Assembly: GCA_903887775.1 (NCBI GenBank)
Contig: CAISRB010000019.1
Location: 62,001 to 126,000, forward strand
Source: an uncultured Bacteroidales bacterium
GTDB lineage: Bacteria > Bacteroidota > Bacteroidia > Bacteroidales > FEN-979
Reading direction: 5' to 3'
Length of the DNA: 64,000 nt
The notes beneath the pieces are model-generated. The model did not search any database, was not told the origin of the DNA, and saw only the letters and a program-made list of their open reading frames with translations. Shown piece by piece: positions 1 to 7,835 of the stretch. Position numbers and translations under genes: made by a program. Position 1 is the first letter of the stretch; each line of letters starts with the position of its first letter.

Positions 1-114
1 CGCTCCCATATTATTCGCAACTTTATCAAAAATATCCACAGTAATACGTTTTTAGTTAATGAAGCGTTATCTAATCTGAAGCTACAAAATTAGTATTATT
101 TCGCTAAAAAAACG
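1..114. other. Upstream intergenic sequence, cut by the window edge
   Basis: AT-rich sequence before bamD with no open frame that looks coding and no clear RNA structure. It may contain the tail of the leader or terminator of a gene lying outside the window. Confidence 0.4.
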
Positions 115-122
115 TACCTTTG
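115..122 (+). promoter_or_regulatory. Bacteroidota -7 promoter element before bamD
   Basis: TACCTTTG fits the Bacteroidota sigma-A -7 consensus TAnnTTTG. It ends only four bases before the bamD ATG, so transcription would start at or next to the start codon, giving a leaderless or nearly leaderless message. No convincing -33 TTTG is visible. Confidence 0.5.
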
Positions 123-126
123 CCGC

Positions 127-981
127 ATGAAATACCGGAGATTATTTCCGCTTTTGCTAATCTTTCTGTTCACCCTTGGTTCATGCAGCTTTCAGAAAAT
201 CCTGAAAAGCGGATCCACTGATGAAAAATATGATCAGGCCATAAAGCTTTATCATGAAAAAGATTATTCCCGCGCCCTTCAGCTTTTCGACCAGCTGATC
301 AATGTGGTAAGAGCGACAGACAAATCACAGCGCATTTATTACTATTATTCATATTGCTATTTTTACCAGAAGGACTATACTCTGGCAGCCTATTATTTTA
401 AACGGTATACCAACAACTTCCCAAACACCCCTGAGGCCGAGGAATGCTATTACATGAACGCCTATTGTTTGTACATGAACTCTCCCGTTTACACGCTTGA
501 TCAAACCAATACCTATGAAGCTTTAAAGGAACTCCAGCTTTTCACGAATACATACCCGGCCAGCAAAAGAGTGCCGGAATGCAATGAACTTATCGATAAA
601 CTGCGTGAAAAACTTGCTGCGAAGGATATGCGCATAGCCAGGTTATATTACAGGATGGAAGAATATGCTGCTGCAATCCAGTGTTTCAATAACATTCTTA
701 AGGAATTCCCTGAGTCAAAGGACAAGGAAGAAATTTTGTTCATGATCGTAAAATCTTATTACAAATATGCGAAGGAAAGCATAGAAGAAAAAAAGAAAGA
801 TCGTCATTCAAAAACAGTACAATCTTATAATGACTTTATTGCTCAATACCCCGAAAGTGAATTCCTGGATGAAGCTAAAGACCTTAAAGCAAGAAGTCAG
901 AAAGAGCTTGAAGCAATTTATGCCAGGGATCAGAAAAAAATAAATCAAATAAATCAGGAACCTAATAAAGCAACACATTAG
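127..981 (+). CDS. bamD: BamD, outer-membrane protein assembly lipoprotein
   Basis: Lipoprotein of 284 residues. The signal peptide ends in a lipobox with Cys20 (LGSC). The rest is a helical array of TPR-type repeats, with clear copies near residues 33-60, 70-100 and 172-205 (patterns such as DYTLAAYYFKRY and EEYAAAIQCFNNIL). BamD is the essential TPR lipoprotein of the BAM complex that inserts beta-barrel proteins on the periplasmic side of the outer membrane. The length fits the Bacteroidota family. It is followed one base later by rpoZ, the usual order in this phylum. A ComL or YbgF-type TPR lipoprotein is the main alternative, but context favours BamD. Confidence 0.93.
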   Translation: MKYRRLFPLLLIFLFTLGSCSFQKILKSGSTDEKYDQAIKLYHEKDYSRALQLFDQLINVVRATDKSQRIYYYYSYCYFYQKDYTLAAYYFKRYTNNFPNTPEAEECYYMNAYCLYMNSPVYTLDQTNTYEALKELQLFTNTYPASKRVPECNELIDKLREKLAAKDMRIARLYYRMEEYAAAIQCFNNILKEFPESKDKEEILFMIVKSYYKYAKESIEEKKKDRHSKTVQSYNDFIAQYPESEFLDEAKDLKARSQKELEAIYARDQKKINQINQEPNKATH

Positions 982-982
982 A

Positions 983-1318
983 ATGGATTATAAAAAGATC
1001 AAGACAGATGTTAACGCTGTAACGCGTAATATTGAGGATTTTACAAATGGCACGGCAAATGTTTATGAAACCGTCTCTATTCTTTCAAAACGTGCTAATC
1101 AGATAGGGCTTGAGATGAAAGAGGAATTAAATCAGAAAATTTCCGAATTTGCAAGCACAACCGACAACCTTGAAGAGGTATTTGAGAACCGCGAGCAGAT
1201 CGAGATTGCAAAATATTACGAACATCTTTCGAAGCCCACGCTTATAGCTGTGTATGAGTACCTGAACGGTGAGATTTATTTCAGGAACCCCCACAAAGAA
1301 AGGCCTGATGAGTTCTAG
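983..1318 (+). CDS. rpoZ: RNA polymerase omega subunit (RpoZ/Rpb6 family)
   Basis: Protein of 111 residues of the Bacteroidota omega type. The Rpb6-like core VYETVSILSKRANQIG (about residues 27-42) is the segment that clamps the C-terminal tail of beta-prime and promotes core enzyme assembly. It starts one base after the bamD stop and is followed 17 bases later by coaBC, the neighbour of rpoZ in many phyla, which supports the call. The C-terminal extension to ENREQIEIAKYYE and IYFRNP is a feature of the phylum rather than of E. coli omega. Confidence 0.92.
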   Translation: MDYKKIKTDVNAVTRNIEDFTNGTANVYETVSILSKRANQIGLEMKEELNQKISEFASTTDNLEEVFENREQIEIAKYYEHLSKPTLIAVYEYLNGEIYFRNPHKERPDEF

Positions 1319-1335
1319 GTTTTAACTTTTGGAAT

Positions 1336-2529
1336 ATGCTCAAAGGTAAAAAGATCGTTGTCGGAGTTACAGGTAGTATCGCTGCATACAAAACTCCTTT
1401 GCTCGTAAGGCTGCTTGTGAAAGAGGGATGCGAAGTCAGGGTTATCATGACCCCCGTATCAAAAGATTTCGTGACCCCGCTTACACTGTCAACCCTTTCA
1501 CGAAATCGTGTAATTTCTGAACCTTTCCGGGCCACAAGCGGGGAGTGGAGCAATCATGTTGAACTGGGAATTTGGGCTGATGCTATGATCTTTGCCCCGG
1601 TAACTGCAAATACCCTTGGAAAAATGGTTAACGGGATTGCCGATAATTTTGTAATCACCGCATACCTTTCCGCAAAATGCCCGGTATTCATCGCTCCTGC
1701 GATGGACCTGGATATGTTTAACCATCCTTCGACGCGGAAGAACATCGATATCCTCAGATCATACGGTAATTTTATCATAGAACCCCAGATCGGGGAACTT
1801 GCAAGTGGCCTGTCAGGCCCGGGAAGGATGGAAGAACCGGAAAAGATCCTTTCCATTTTTAAAATCTTTTTTGCAAGACAGAACCAACTGCTGGGGAAGA
1901 AGGTCCTTATTACTGCCGGGCCAACAATAGAACGCATTGATCCTGTAAGATATATCAGCAACTTCTCCTCGGGCTTGATGGGTGTGACTCTGGCTAATGA
2001 AGCACAGTCAAGAGGAGCCGAGGTAACGCTGGTCACCGGCCCCAGCCACTCGCTTTCGGTTGCGGGAGGCATAAAAGAAATTAAAGTGCAGTCCGCCGAG
2101 GAAATGTATAAAGCCTGTATGAAATCTTTTCCTCAATATGAATATATCATCATGGCTGCTGCCGTTGCAGACTATACACCTGTAAAAACCGCTGAAAACA
2201 AGATAAAAAAGTCGGGGGACAATCTTTCTGTCGACTTTCATTCGACAGTAGATATACTTAAAACAATGGGCCAGTCGAAAAAACCGGGCCAGGTTCTTGT
2301 TGGTTTTGCCCTCGAAACAGAAAATGAAGTGGCCAGCGCAGAAAAAAAACTCAAAAGCAAGAATCTTGATTACATTGTCCTGAATTCTCTCAGGGAAAAA
2401 GGTGCCGGTTTTGGAACCCCTACCAATAAAATAAAAATTCTCAACCCCGAAGGGGTGATACATCGAGGAAATATTAAACCCAAGGAAGAAGTTGCAAAAG
2501 ATATCTGGGACATTATTTCCAAGAAATGA
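1336..2529 (+). CDS. coaBC: CoaBC, bifunctional phosphopantothenoylcysteine synthetase/decarboxylase
   Basis: Protein of 397 residues. Residues 1-180 form the FMN-dependent decarboxylase CoaC, with GVTGSIAAYK near the start, catalytic His74 in NHVELG and the substrate clamp PAMDLDM at 121-127. Residues from about 187 form the CTP-dependent synthetase CoaB, with ITAGPTIERIDPVR and AAAVADYTP. Together they make 4'-phosphopantetheine for coenzyme A. In the ASGLSGPGRM segment (about 156-165) Ser157 stands where E. coli Dfp has the redox cysteine of the ACG motif; I believe this is common in the phylum but cannot check. Its TGA overlaps the next ATG (ATGA). Confidence 0.95.
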   Translation: MLKGKKIVVGVTGSIAAYKTPLLVRLLVKEGCEVRVIMTPVSKDFVTPLTLSTLSRNRVISEPFRATSGEWSNHVELGIWADAMIFAPVTANTLGKMVNGIADNFVITAYLSAKCPVFIAPAMDLDMFNHPSTRKNIDILRSYGNFIIEPQIGELASGLSGPGRMEEPEKILSIFKIFFARQNQLLGKKVLITAGPTIERIDPVRYISNFSSGLMGVTLANEAQSRGAEVTLVTGPSHSLSVAGGIKEIKVQSAEEMYKACMKSFPQYEYIIMAAAVADYTPVKTAENKIKKSGDNLSVDFHSTVDILKTMGQSKKPGQVLVGFALETENEVASAEKKLKSKNLDYIVLNSLREKGAGFGTPTNKIKILNPEGVIHRGNIKPKEEVAKDIWDIISKK

Positions 2530-3434
2530 AGCGACTCCTGATCATATTATTTGTTTTCCTGTCAGGCGGAATGTCCTTATCAGCCCAGGAAATGAACTGC
2601 ATAGTCAACGTTTCTGCCCCCCAGATAGAAGGTACCGACAAACGTGTGTTTGAAACCCTTCAGAATGCCATTTTTGAGTTCGTCAATAACCGTAAATGGA
2701 GCAACTACAATTTCAGGATTGAAGAAAGAATAGAATGTACCATTCTTATCACAATTAATTCCCGTATCAGCTCGGATGAATTCAGCGGAACCATTAACCT
2801 CGTGCTTCGGCGCCCGGTGCTTAATTCAGCCTATAACTCGATATTGCTGAATTATATTGATAAAGGGTTCCAGTTCAGGTATACTGAATTCCAGCCCCTG
2901 GATTATTCCGACGGAACATTTTCATCAAACCTTACCTCAGTATTGGCTTTCTATACTTACATGTATCTCGGCTTATACTTTGATTCATTCTCACCGAGTG
3001 GCGGACAGGCTTTCCTCGTCAAAGCACAACAAATCGTTACTACAGCCCAGAATGTCAGTGAGCCAGGGTGGAAAGCATTTGACGGAACAAGGAACCGTTA
3101 CTGGATGGTCGAAAATTTTCTAAACCCGAGTAACTCGATACTCAGGGATTTTTATTATAAATATCACAGGTTAGGCCTTGACCAGATGTATGAAAAGACA
3201 GATGCGGGAAGGGAAAATTGTACCCAGAGCCTTGATATGATCAAGACATTATATAATATAAAGCCTGACCTGTTTGCGATTCAGCTGCTGACTGATGCCA
3301 AAAGCGATGAATTTGTGAACATTTATTCCGACCAAAGGGTTCCTCCGACCGAAAAAGCAACGGTAGTGAATATTTTTAAAGAGATTGATCCGGCAAACGG
3401 ATCAAAATATCAGGCAATTCTGGAAAATAAATGA
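2526..3434 (+). CDS. DUF4835 family exported protein
   Basis: Protein of 302 residues with a signal peptide (MKRLLIILFVFLSGGMSLSAQ) and a soluble body. It matches the DUF4835 family by its start (EMNCIVNVSAPQIEGTDKRVF) and by its constant place between coaBC and recN in Bacteroidota. The family is thought to be periplasmic or outer-membrane associated; its function is not known. It is translationally coupled to coaBC by an ATGA overlap. Nothing in the sequence suggests an enzyme active site. Confidence 0.88.
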   Translation: MKRLLIILFVFLSGGMSLSAQEMNCIVNVSAPQIEGTDKRVFETLQNAIFEFVNNRKWSNYNFRIEERIECTILITINSRISSDEFSGTINLVLRRPVLNSAYNSILLNYIDKGFQFRYTEFQPLDYSDGTFSSNLTSVLAFYTYMYLGLYFDSFSPSGGQAFLVKAQQIVTTAQNVSEPGWKAFDGTRNRYWMVENFLNPSNSILRDFYYKYHRLGLDQMYEKTDAGRENCTQSLDMIKTLYNIKPDLFAIQLLTDAKSDEFVNIYSDQRVPPTEKATVVNIFKEIDPANGSKYQAILENK

Positions 3435-3456
3435 ATTCAACTTCTTAATTGCGGCA

Positions 3457-5112
3457 ATGCTCAGGAAGCTGTCGATTAATAATTATATTCTTATTCATGA
3501 CCTGGAGATCGATTTTTTTCCCGGACTGTCTGTAATTACAGGTGAGACGGGATCGGGAAAATCGATATTGCTGGGAGCTTTGAACCTTATCCTTGGCCAG
3601 AGGGCCGATATATCTTCTCTGCTTGATAAAACCGGCAAATGCGTGGTAGAAGGCAGTTTCATGATAAAAGGATACGACCTTGAGCCTTTTTTTAATCTGC
3701 AGGACCTTGATTATGATGACACTGCCGTCCTTCGGAGAGAGATCAACCAGAATGGTAAATCCAGGGCGTTCATCAATGATACACCGGTTAATGTGACCCT
3801 TCTTAAAGAACTTGGCGACAAACTTGTGAATATCCATTCCCAGAACTCTGTTATTACCTTGATTGATAGTGATTTTCAGATGGCTATCCTTGACAGCTAT
3901 GCGGGGCAGACAGAGGCTGTCAAAATATTCCAGCAAGGCTTTAAGCATTACTCCCGGCTCACGAAAGAACTGGAAGAGTATAGAAGCCGGGAAGCAAAAT
4001 CAAAAGTTGAGCTTGACTATTATCGTTTTTTGCTGGATGAGCTCCTGAAGGCAGGCCTGAAGGCAGGAGAACAGGAGGAATCCGAACAACGACTTGATAT
4101 TCTTTCACATACAGAAGAAATTAAAAGCAGTCTTTTTCAGGCAGCAGAAAAAGCCGGCAGGGCTGAAATGAATATTCTTTCCCTGCTCAATGAAGTCATT
4201 AACGGGTTAGTCTCAGCGTCAAAGTTTCATCCGGCTATTGAAGATCTGGCTGGAAGGCTTAAAAACAACCAGATCGATATTAAAGATATCCTGAAAGAAA
4301 TTGAAAAGCTTGAAGAAGAAGTTCAGTACGACCCTGAAGAGTTACAGCGTCTGACCCAGCGGCTTGACCTTATCTACAGGCTGGAGAAGAAACACCAGGT
4401 GCAATCTTTGGAAAATCTTTTTACTGTTATCCGTAATATAGAGGTCAGGCTCAGTGAAGATCATAACCTGGAGTTGAAGATCAGGTCGATTGAAGAAGAA
4501 ACGATGCTGGTCCATAAGGGCCTTATGGAGGATGCAGCCTCGGTCTCAAAAGCCCGGAAAGGAATTAAGAAAAAGTTTGAAGAGGAGGTTGAAAGCAAAC
4601 TTGCCCAACTTGGTATGCCCGTAGCAAGGTTCATGGTGGATATCACTCACAACAAGGATATCTCAATAGGCGGACTGGATAGTGTGAAGTTTCTTTTCTC
4701 GGCCAACAAAGGAATACCTCTCAGTGAAGTTTCAAAAGTTGCTTCGGGAGGAGAATTGTCGCGTTTGATGCTGACGATCAAGTCGATGGTGAGTCGTAAG
4801 AACCTTTTACCCACCATCATCTTCGATGAGATTGACAGTGGGGTTTCAGGTGATATCGCAGGAAAGGTAGGAAGTATTCTTAAGACGATGTCGGCCGAAA
4901 TGCAGGTGATAGTCATAACCCATTTGCCACAGATCGCAGGTAAGGGCGAACATCATTATAATGTATACAAATCGGAAGGCAGGGACATCAGCATGACCCT
5001 CATAAAAAAGTTGAAAAGCAATGAAAGGGTTGAGGAGATAGCCAGGATGATGAGCAACGAAAATATTTCTGCTTCCGCGATGAAAACTGCAAGGGAATTA
5101 CTTGCAGGTTAA
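3457..5112 (+). CDS. recN: RecN, SMC-like DNA repair ATPase
   Basis: Protein of 551 residues from the ATG at 3457 (MLRKLSINNYILI). An earlier in-frame ATG at 3385 would overlap DUF4835 by 50 bases and add a non-conserved leader, so it was not used. Walker A is GETGSGKS (29-36), the ABC signature ASGGELSR (429-436) and Walker B TIIFDEID (453-460); a long coiled-coil region of about 150-390 lies between the two ATPase halves. RecN acts early in double-strand break repair, holding DNA ends or sister strands together. It lies 22 bases after DUF4835 and ends the operon. Confidence 0.95.
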   Translation: MLRKLSINNYILIHDLEIDFFPGLSVITGETGSGKSILLGALNLILGQRADISSLLDKTGKCVVEGSFMIKGYDLEPFFNLQDLDYDDTAVLRREINQNGKSRAFINDTPVNVTLLKELGDKLVNIHSQNSVITLIDSDFQMAILDSYAGQTEAVKIFQQGFKHYSRLTKELEEYRSREAKSKVELDYYRFLLDELLKAGLKAGEQEESEQRLDILSHTEEIKSSLFQAAEKAGRAEMNILSLLNEVINGLVSASKFHPAIEDLAGRLKNNQIDIKDILKEIEKLEEEVQYDPEELQRLTQRLDLIYRLEKKHQVQSLENLFTVIRNIEVRLSEDHNLELKIRSIEEETMLVHKGLMEDAASVSKARKGIKKKFEEEVESKLAQLGMPVARFMVDITHNKDISIGGLDSVKFLFSANKGIPLSEVSKVASGGELSRLMLTIKSMVSRKNLLPTIIFDEIDSGVSGDIAGKVGSILKTMSAEMQVIVITHLPQIAGKGEHHYNVYKSEGRDISMTLIKKLKSNERVEEIARMMSNENISASAMKTARELLAG

Positions 5113-5193
5113 GGGAAGACAGCCTGAGATCATGGATTAAACTAATAGTTTAAATAATCATATTAAATTATTATTAATTAGGATTATAACATT

Positions 5194-6021
5194 ATGTCAT
5201 ATAATTTATTAAAAGGGAAAAAAGGCATTATTTTCGGTGCTCTTGATGAAAAATCAATTGCCTGGAATATTGCTTTAAAGGCGTATGAGGAAGGTGCTGT
5301 TTTCACACTTTCAAACACGCCTCTTGCTCTCAGGTTTGGGACTGTTACCGAATTATCTGAGAAGTGCAGGGCTGAGATCATACCGGCTGATGCCACCAAT
5401 GTGAATGAGCTCGAAAATGTTTTCCTTCGTTCCATCGAAGTAATGGGGGGAAAGATAGATTTCCTTCTGCATTCCATTGGTATGTCGATGAATGTAAGAA
5501 AAAGCCGGGAATACGATGACCTGGATTATAATTTTTATAGTAAGACGATGGACATTTCAGCCATGTCGTTTCATAAAATGATACAGGTTGCGAAGAAACT
5601 GGATGCCATTAATGACTGGGGATCGATTGTTGCTCTTTCATATATTGCAGCTCAAAGGACCCTGTACAGGTATAACGACATGGCCGATGCAAAAGCCATG
5701 CTGGAGTCAATTGCAAGGAGTTTCGGCTACATATATGGCAGGGAAAAAAATGTGAGGATTAATACGATATCTCAGTCTCCCACCAGGACAACAGCGGGAA
5801 GCGGGGTGAAGGGGATTGATGCGCTGATTGATTTTACTGAAAGGATGTCGCCTTTAGGCAACGCAACGGCCCAGGAGTGTGCCGATTTTTGTATTGTTCT
5901 TTTTTCGGATCTTTCCAGGAAGATCACGATGCAGAACATTTTCCATGATGGGGGATTTTCGGGTATGGGGATGAGCCTCAAGGCCATGACACAGTATAAA
6001 AAGTCCCTCGAGGATGAGTAA
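5194..6021 (+). CDS. fabI: FabI, enoyl-[acyl-carrier-protein] reductase
   Basis: Protein of 275 residues of the short-chain dehydrogenase superfamily. FabI catalyses the last, NAD(P)H-dependent step of each fatty acid elongation cycle. The catalytic set aligns with E. coli FabI: Tyr150 in ALSYIAAQ, Tyr160 and Lys167 in YRYNDMADAK (Tyr-x6-Lys). The nucleotide fold begins GIIFGALDEKSIAW. It has its own AT-rich upstream region of 81 bases after recN and is separated from the ETF operon by a -7 element. It is the only fatty acid synthesis gene in the window. Confidence 0.94.
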   Translation: MSYNLLKGKKGIIFGALDEKSIAWNIALKAYEEGAVFTLSNTPLALRFGTVTELSEKCRAEIIPADATNVNELENVFLRSIEVMGGKIDFLLHSIGMSMNVRKSREYDDLDYNFYSKTMDISAMSFHKMIQVAKKLDAINDWGSIVALSYIAAQRTLYRYNDMADAKAMLESIARSFGYIYGREKNVRINTISQSPTRTTAGSGVKGIDALIDFTERMSPLGNATAQECADFCIVLFSDLSRKITMQNIFHDGGFSGMGMSLKAMTQYKKSLEDE

Positions 6022-6052
6022 AAGTTTCCGCGTTATGGTTATTTTTTTATTT

Positions 6053-6060
6053 TAAATTTG
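6053..6060 (+). promoter_or_regulatory. -7 promoter element of the etfBA operon
   Basis: TAAATTTG, followed by C, matches TAnnTTTG and lies 20 bases before the etfB ATG at 6081. It suggests that the four ETF/acyl-CoA dehydrogenase genes are transcribed separately from fabI. Confidence 0.5.
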
Positions 6061-6080
6061 CAACCGCAAAAAATCAAAGA

Positions 6081-6830
6081 ATGAATATACTTGTTTGCAT
6101 CAGCAATGTTCCTGACACGACCACGAAAGTGAAATTTATCGATGATTTTACAAAACTCGATACTACAGGAATTCAATGGGTTATTAATCCATGGGATGAA
6201 TTATCGCTTACCAGGGCTCTTGAACTGAAAGATGATCCGGCCAACGGCATTCAGAAGGTGACTGTGGCCCATGTAGGACTTGCAGGTTCCGAACCGACTA
6301 TCCGCAAGGCTTTGGCGATAGGGGCAGATGATGCAATCAGGGTCAATGCTGATCCTGCCGATGGAATGTTCGTCGCTGCGCAGCTTGCCGCAATCCTGCA
6401 AAAGGAAGCTTATGATATTATTTTTTGCGGCATTGAATCGAGTGACTTTAATGGTTCGATGGTAGGAGGGATGCTTGCCGAATTCCTGGATATCCCTTCT
6501 GTTTCTTCTGTTTCCGGTTTACGTATTGAAAACGGGCAGGTAGTGCTGACCCGGGAAATTGACGGGGGGAAAGAAACTGCAGGCGTGGCTGTTCCTCTTG
6601 TTGCCATTGTCCAGAAGGGTATTGCAAAGGAACCCAGGATTGCTGCAATGAGAGGGATCATGATGGCCAGGACGAAGCCCATTAAAGTGTTCGAACCATC
6701 GGAAAGCGGTCCGATGACAGTTCTTCTGAATTATGAGAAACCTAAGCCGCGCACGGCCTGCAAATATATTGATCCCGAAAACCCAAGGGAGCTTGTCGGG
6801 TTTCTTCAGAATGAGGCCAAGGTTATTTAA
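6081..6830 (+). CDS. etfB: Electron transfer flavoprotein subunit beta
   Basis: Protein of 249 residues. It starts MNILVCISNVPDTTTKVKF, the ETF beta N-terminus, contains the AMP-binding-type segment GIESSDFNGSMVGGMLAEFL (about 114-133) and has the ETF-beta signature region near VAIVQKGIAKEPRIAAMRGI (173-192). ETF beta and alpha form a heterodimer that accepts electrons from acyl-CoA dehydrogenase. It is followed by etfA after 32 bases and belongs to a four-gene operon ending at 11722. Confidence 0.95.
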   Translation: MNILVCISNVPDTTTKVKFIDDFTKLDTTGIQWVINPWDELSLTRALELKDDPANGIQKVTVAHVGLAGSEPTIRKALAIGADDAIRVNADPADGMFVAAQLAAILQKEAYDIIFCGIESSDFNGSMVGGMLAEFLDIPSVSSVSGLRIENGQVVLTREIDGGKETAGVAVPLVAIVQKGIAKEPRIAAMRGIMMARTKPIKVFEPSESGPMTVLLNYEKPKPRTACKYIDPENPRELVGFLQNEAKVI

Positions 6831-6862
6831 TTATTGTTAATCCATCTGCACAAGACAGTATC

Positions 6863-7828
6863 ATGAGTGTATTAGTATTTGTTGAAAATTGGGATGGAAA
6901 GTTCAAGAAACTTTCGTTCGAACTTGTTTCGTATGCAACAAAGGTTGCTGAAATGCTGGGCACCGGCGCAATTGCCGTTTCCATTGGAAAAGTTGAAGAC
7001 ACAGAGCTGGCTAAGCTTGCCGGTTATGGCGCCTCCAAGATCATCAGCCTGGAAGGGGATCAGTTTAATGTCCTTGACAATCAGAATTACAGTTCAGCAA
7101 TCGCAGTTGTGGCATTACAGCAGGAATCGAAGGTCGTGATCCTGTCGAACAACAATATGGGTAAGGCTATTGCCCCGAGGATAGCGGTAAAGCTGAAAGC
7201 CGGACTTGGGGCCGGTGTAAGCCGTCTTCCCGTCTCCGTTGACCCCTTCGTGATATATAAAAAAGTGTTTTCAGGAAATGCATTCGCAAACGTTACGATA
7301 AAATCTGAAATAAAGGTTTTAACCTTTGCCCAGAATTCCTTTGAACTTATCGGGAAACAGATGCCGGTAGCCATTGAAAAGACCACAGTCGAACCTGCAG
7401 TAAACAAAACCACTGTAACGGAGACCAGGAAACAAACCGGTAAGATCCTTCTTACAGATGCTGAGATCGTTGTTTCAGGAGGCCGGGGTATGAAGTCGCC
7501 CGACAACTGGGGGCCGCTCGTCGAGCTTGCTGAGGTTCTTGGCGCTGCAACAGCCTGTTCCCGGCCTGTGTCTGATGAAGGATGGAGGAGCCATGAAGAG
7601 CATACCGGCCAGACCGGGAAGATCATTGCCCCGAACCTGTATTTTGCCATCGGTATCTCAGGAGCTACGCAACACCTTGCCGGTGTGAGCGGTTCGAAGT
7701 ACATCGTTGCTATCAATACCGATAAGGATGCTCCTGTTTTTGAGGCTGCCCAATACGGTATCATTGGTGATGCTTTAAAGGTCTTGCCGAAACTTGTAGA
7801 AGCATTCAGAGAGGTCAAAGGGAAATAA
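6863..7828 (+). CDS. etfA: Electron transfer flavoprotein subunit alpha
   Basis: Protein of 321 residues. The N-terminal adenine-nucleotide-like domain (about 1-190) is followed by the FAD-binding domain with VSGGRGMKS, the conserved ATACSRPVSDEGW, GQTGKIIAPNLYFAIGISGA and the terminal FEAAQYGIIGDAL motifs. These define EtfA. It carries the FAD that cycles between the acyl-CoA dehydrogenase and the membrane oxidoreductase encoded seven bases downstream. Confidence 0.95.
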   Translation: MSVLVFVENWDGKFKKLSFELVSYATKVAEMLGTGAIAVSIGKVEDTELAKLAGYGASKIISLEGDQFNVLDNQNYSSAIAVVALQQESKVVILSNNNMGKAIAPRIAVKLKAGLGAGVSRLPVSVDPFVIYKKVFSGNAFANVTIKSEIKVLTFAQNSFELIGKQMPVAIEKTTVEPAVNKTTVTETRKQTGKILLTDAEIVVSGGRGMKSPDNWGPLVELAEVLGAATACSRPVSDEGWRSHEEHTGQTGKIIAPNLYFAIGISGATQHLAGVSGSKYIVAINTDKDAPVFEAAQYGIIGDALKVLPKLVEAFREVKGK

Positions 7829-7835
7829 TCCAATC

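Noticed and set aside
7087-7833. Open frame of 248 codons antisense to etfA
   Set aside because: Shadow of a well-conserved gene; no domain, no promoter and no start context.
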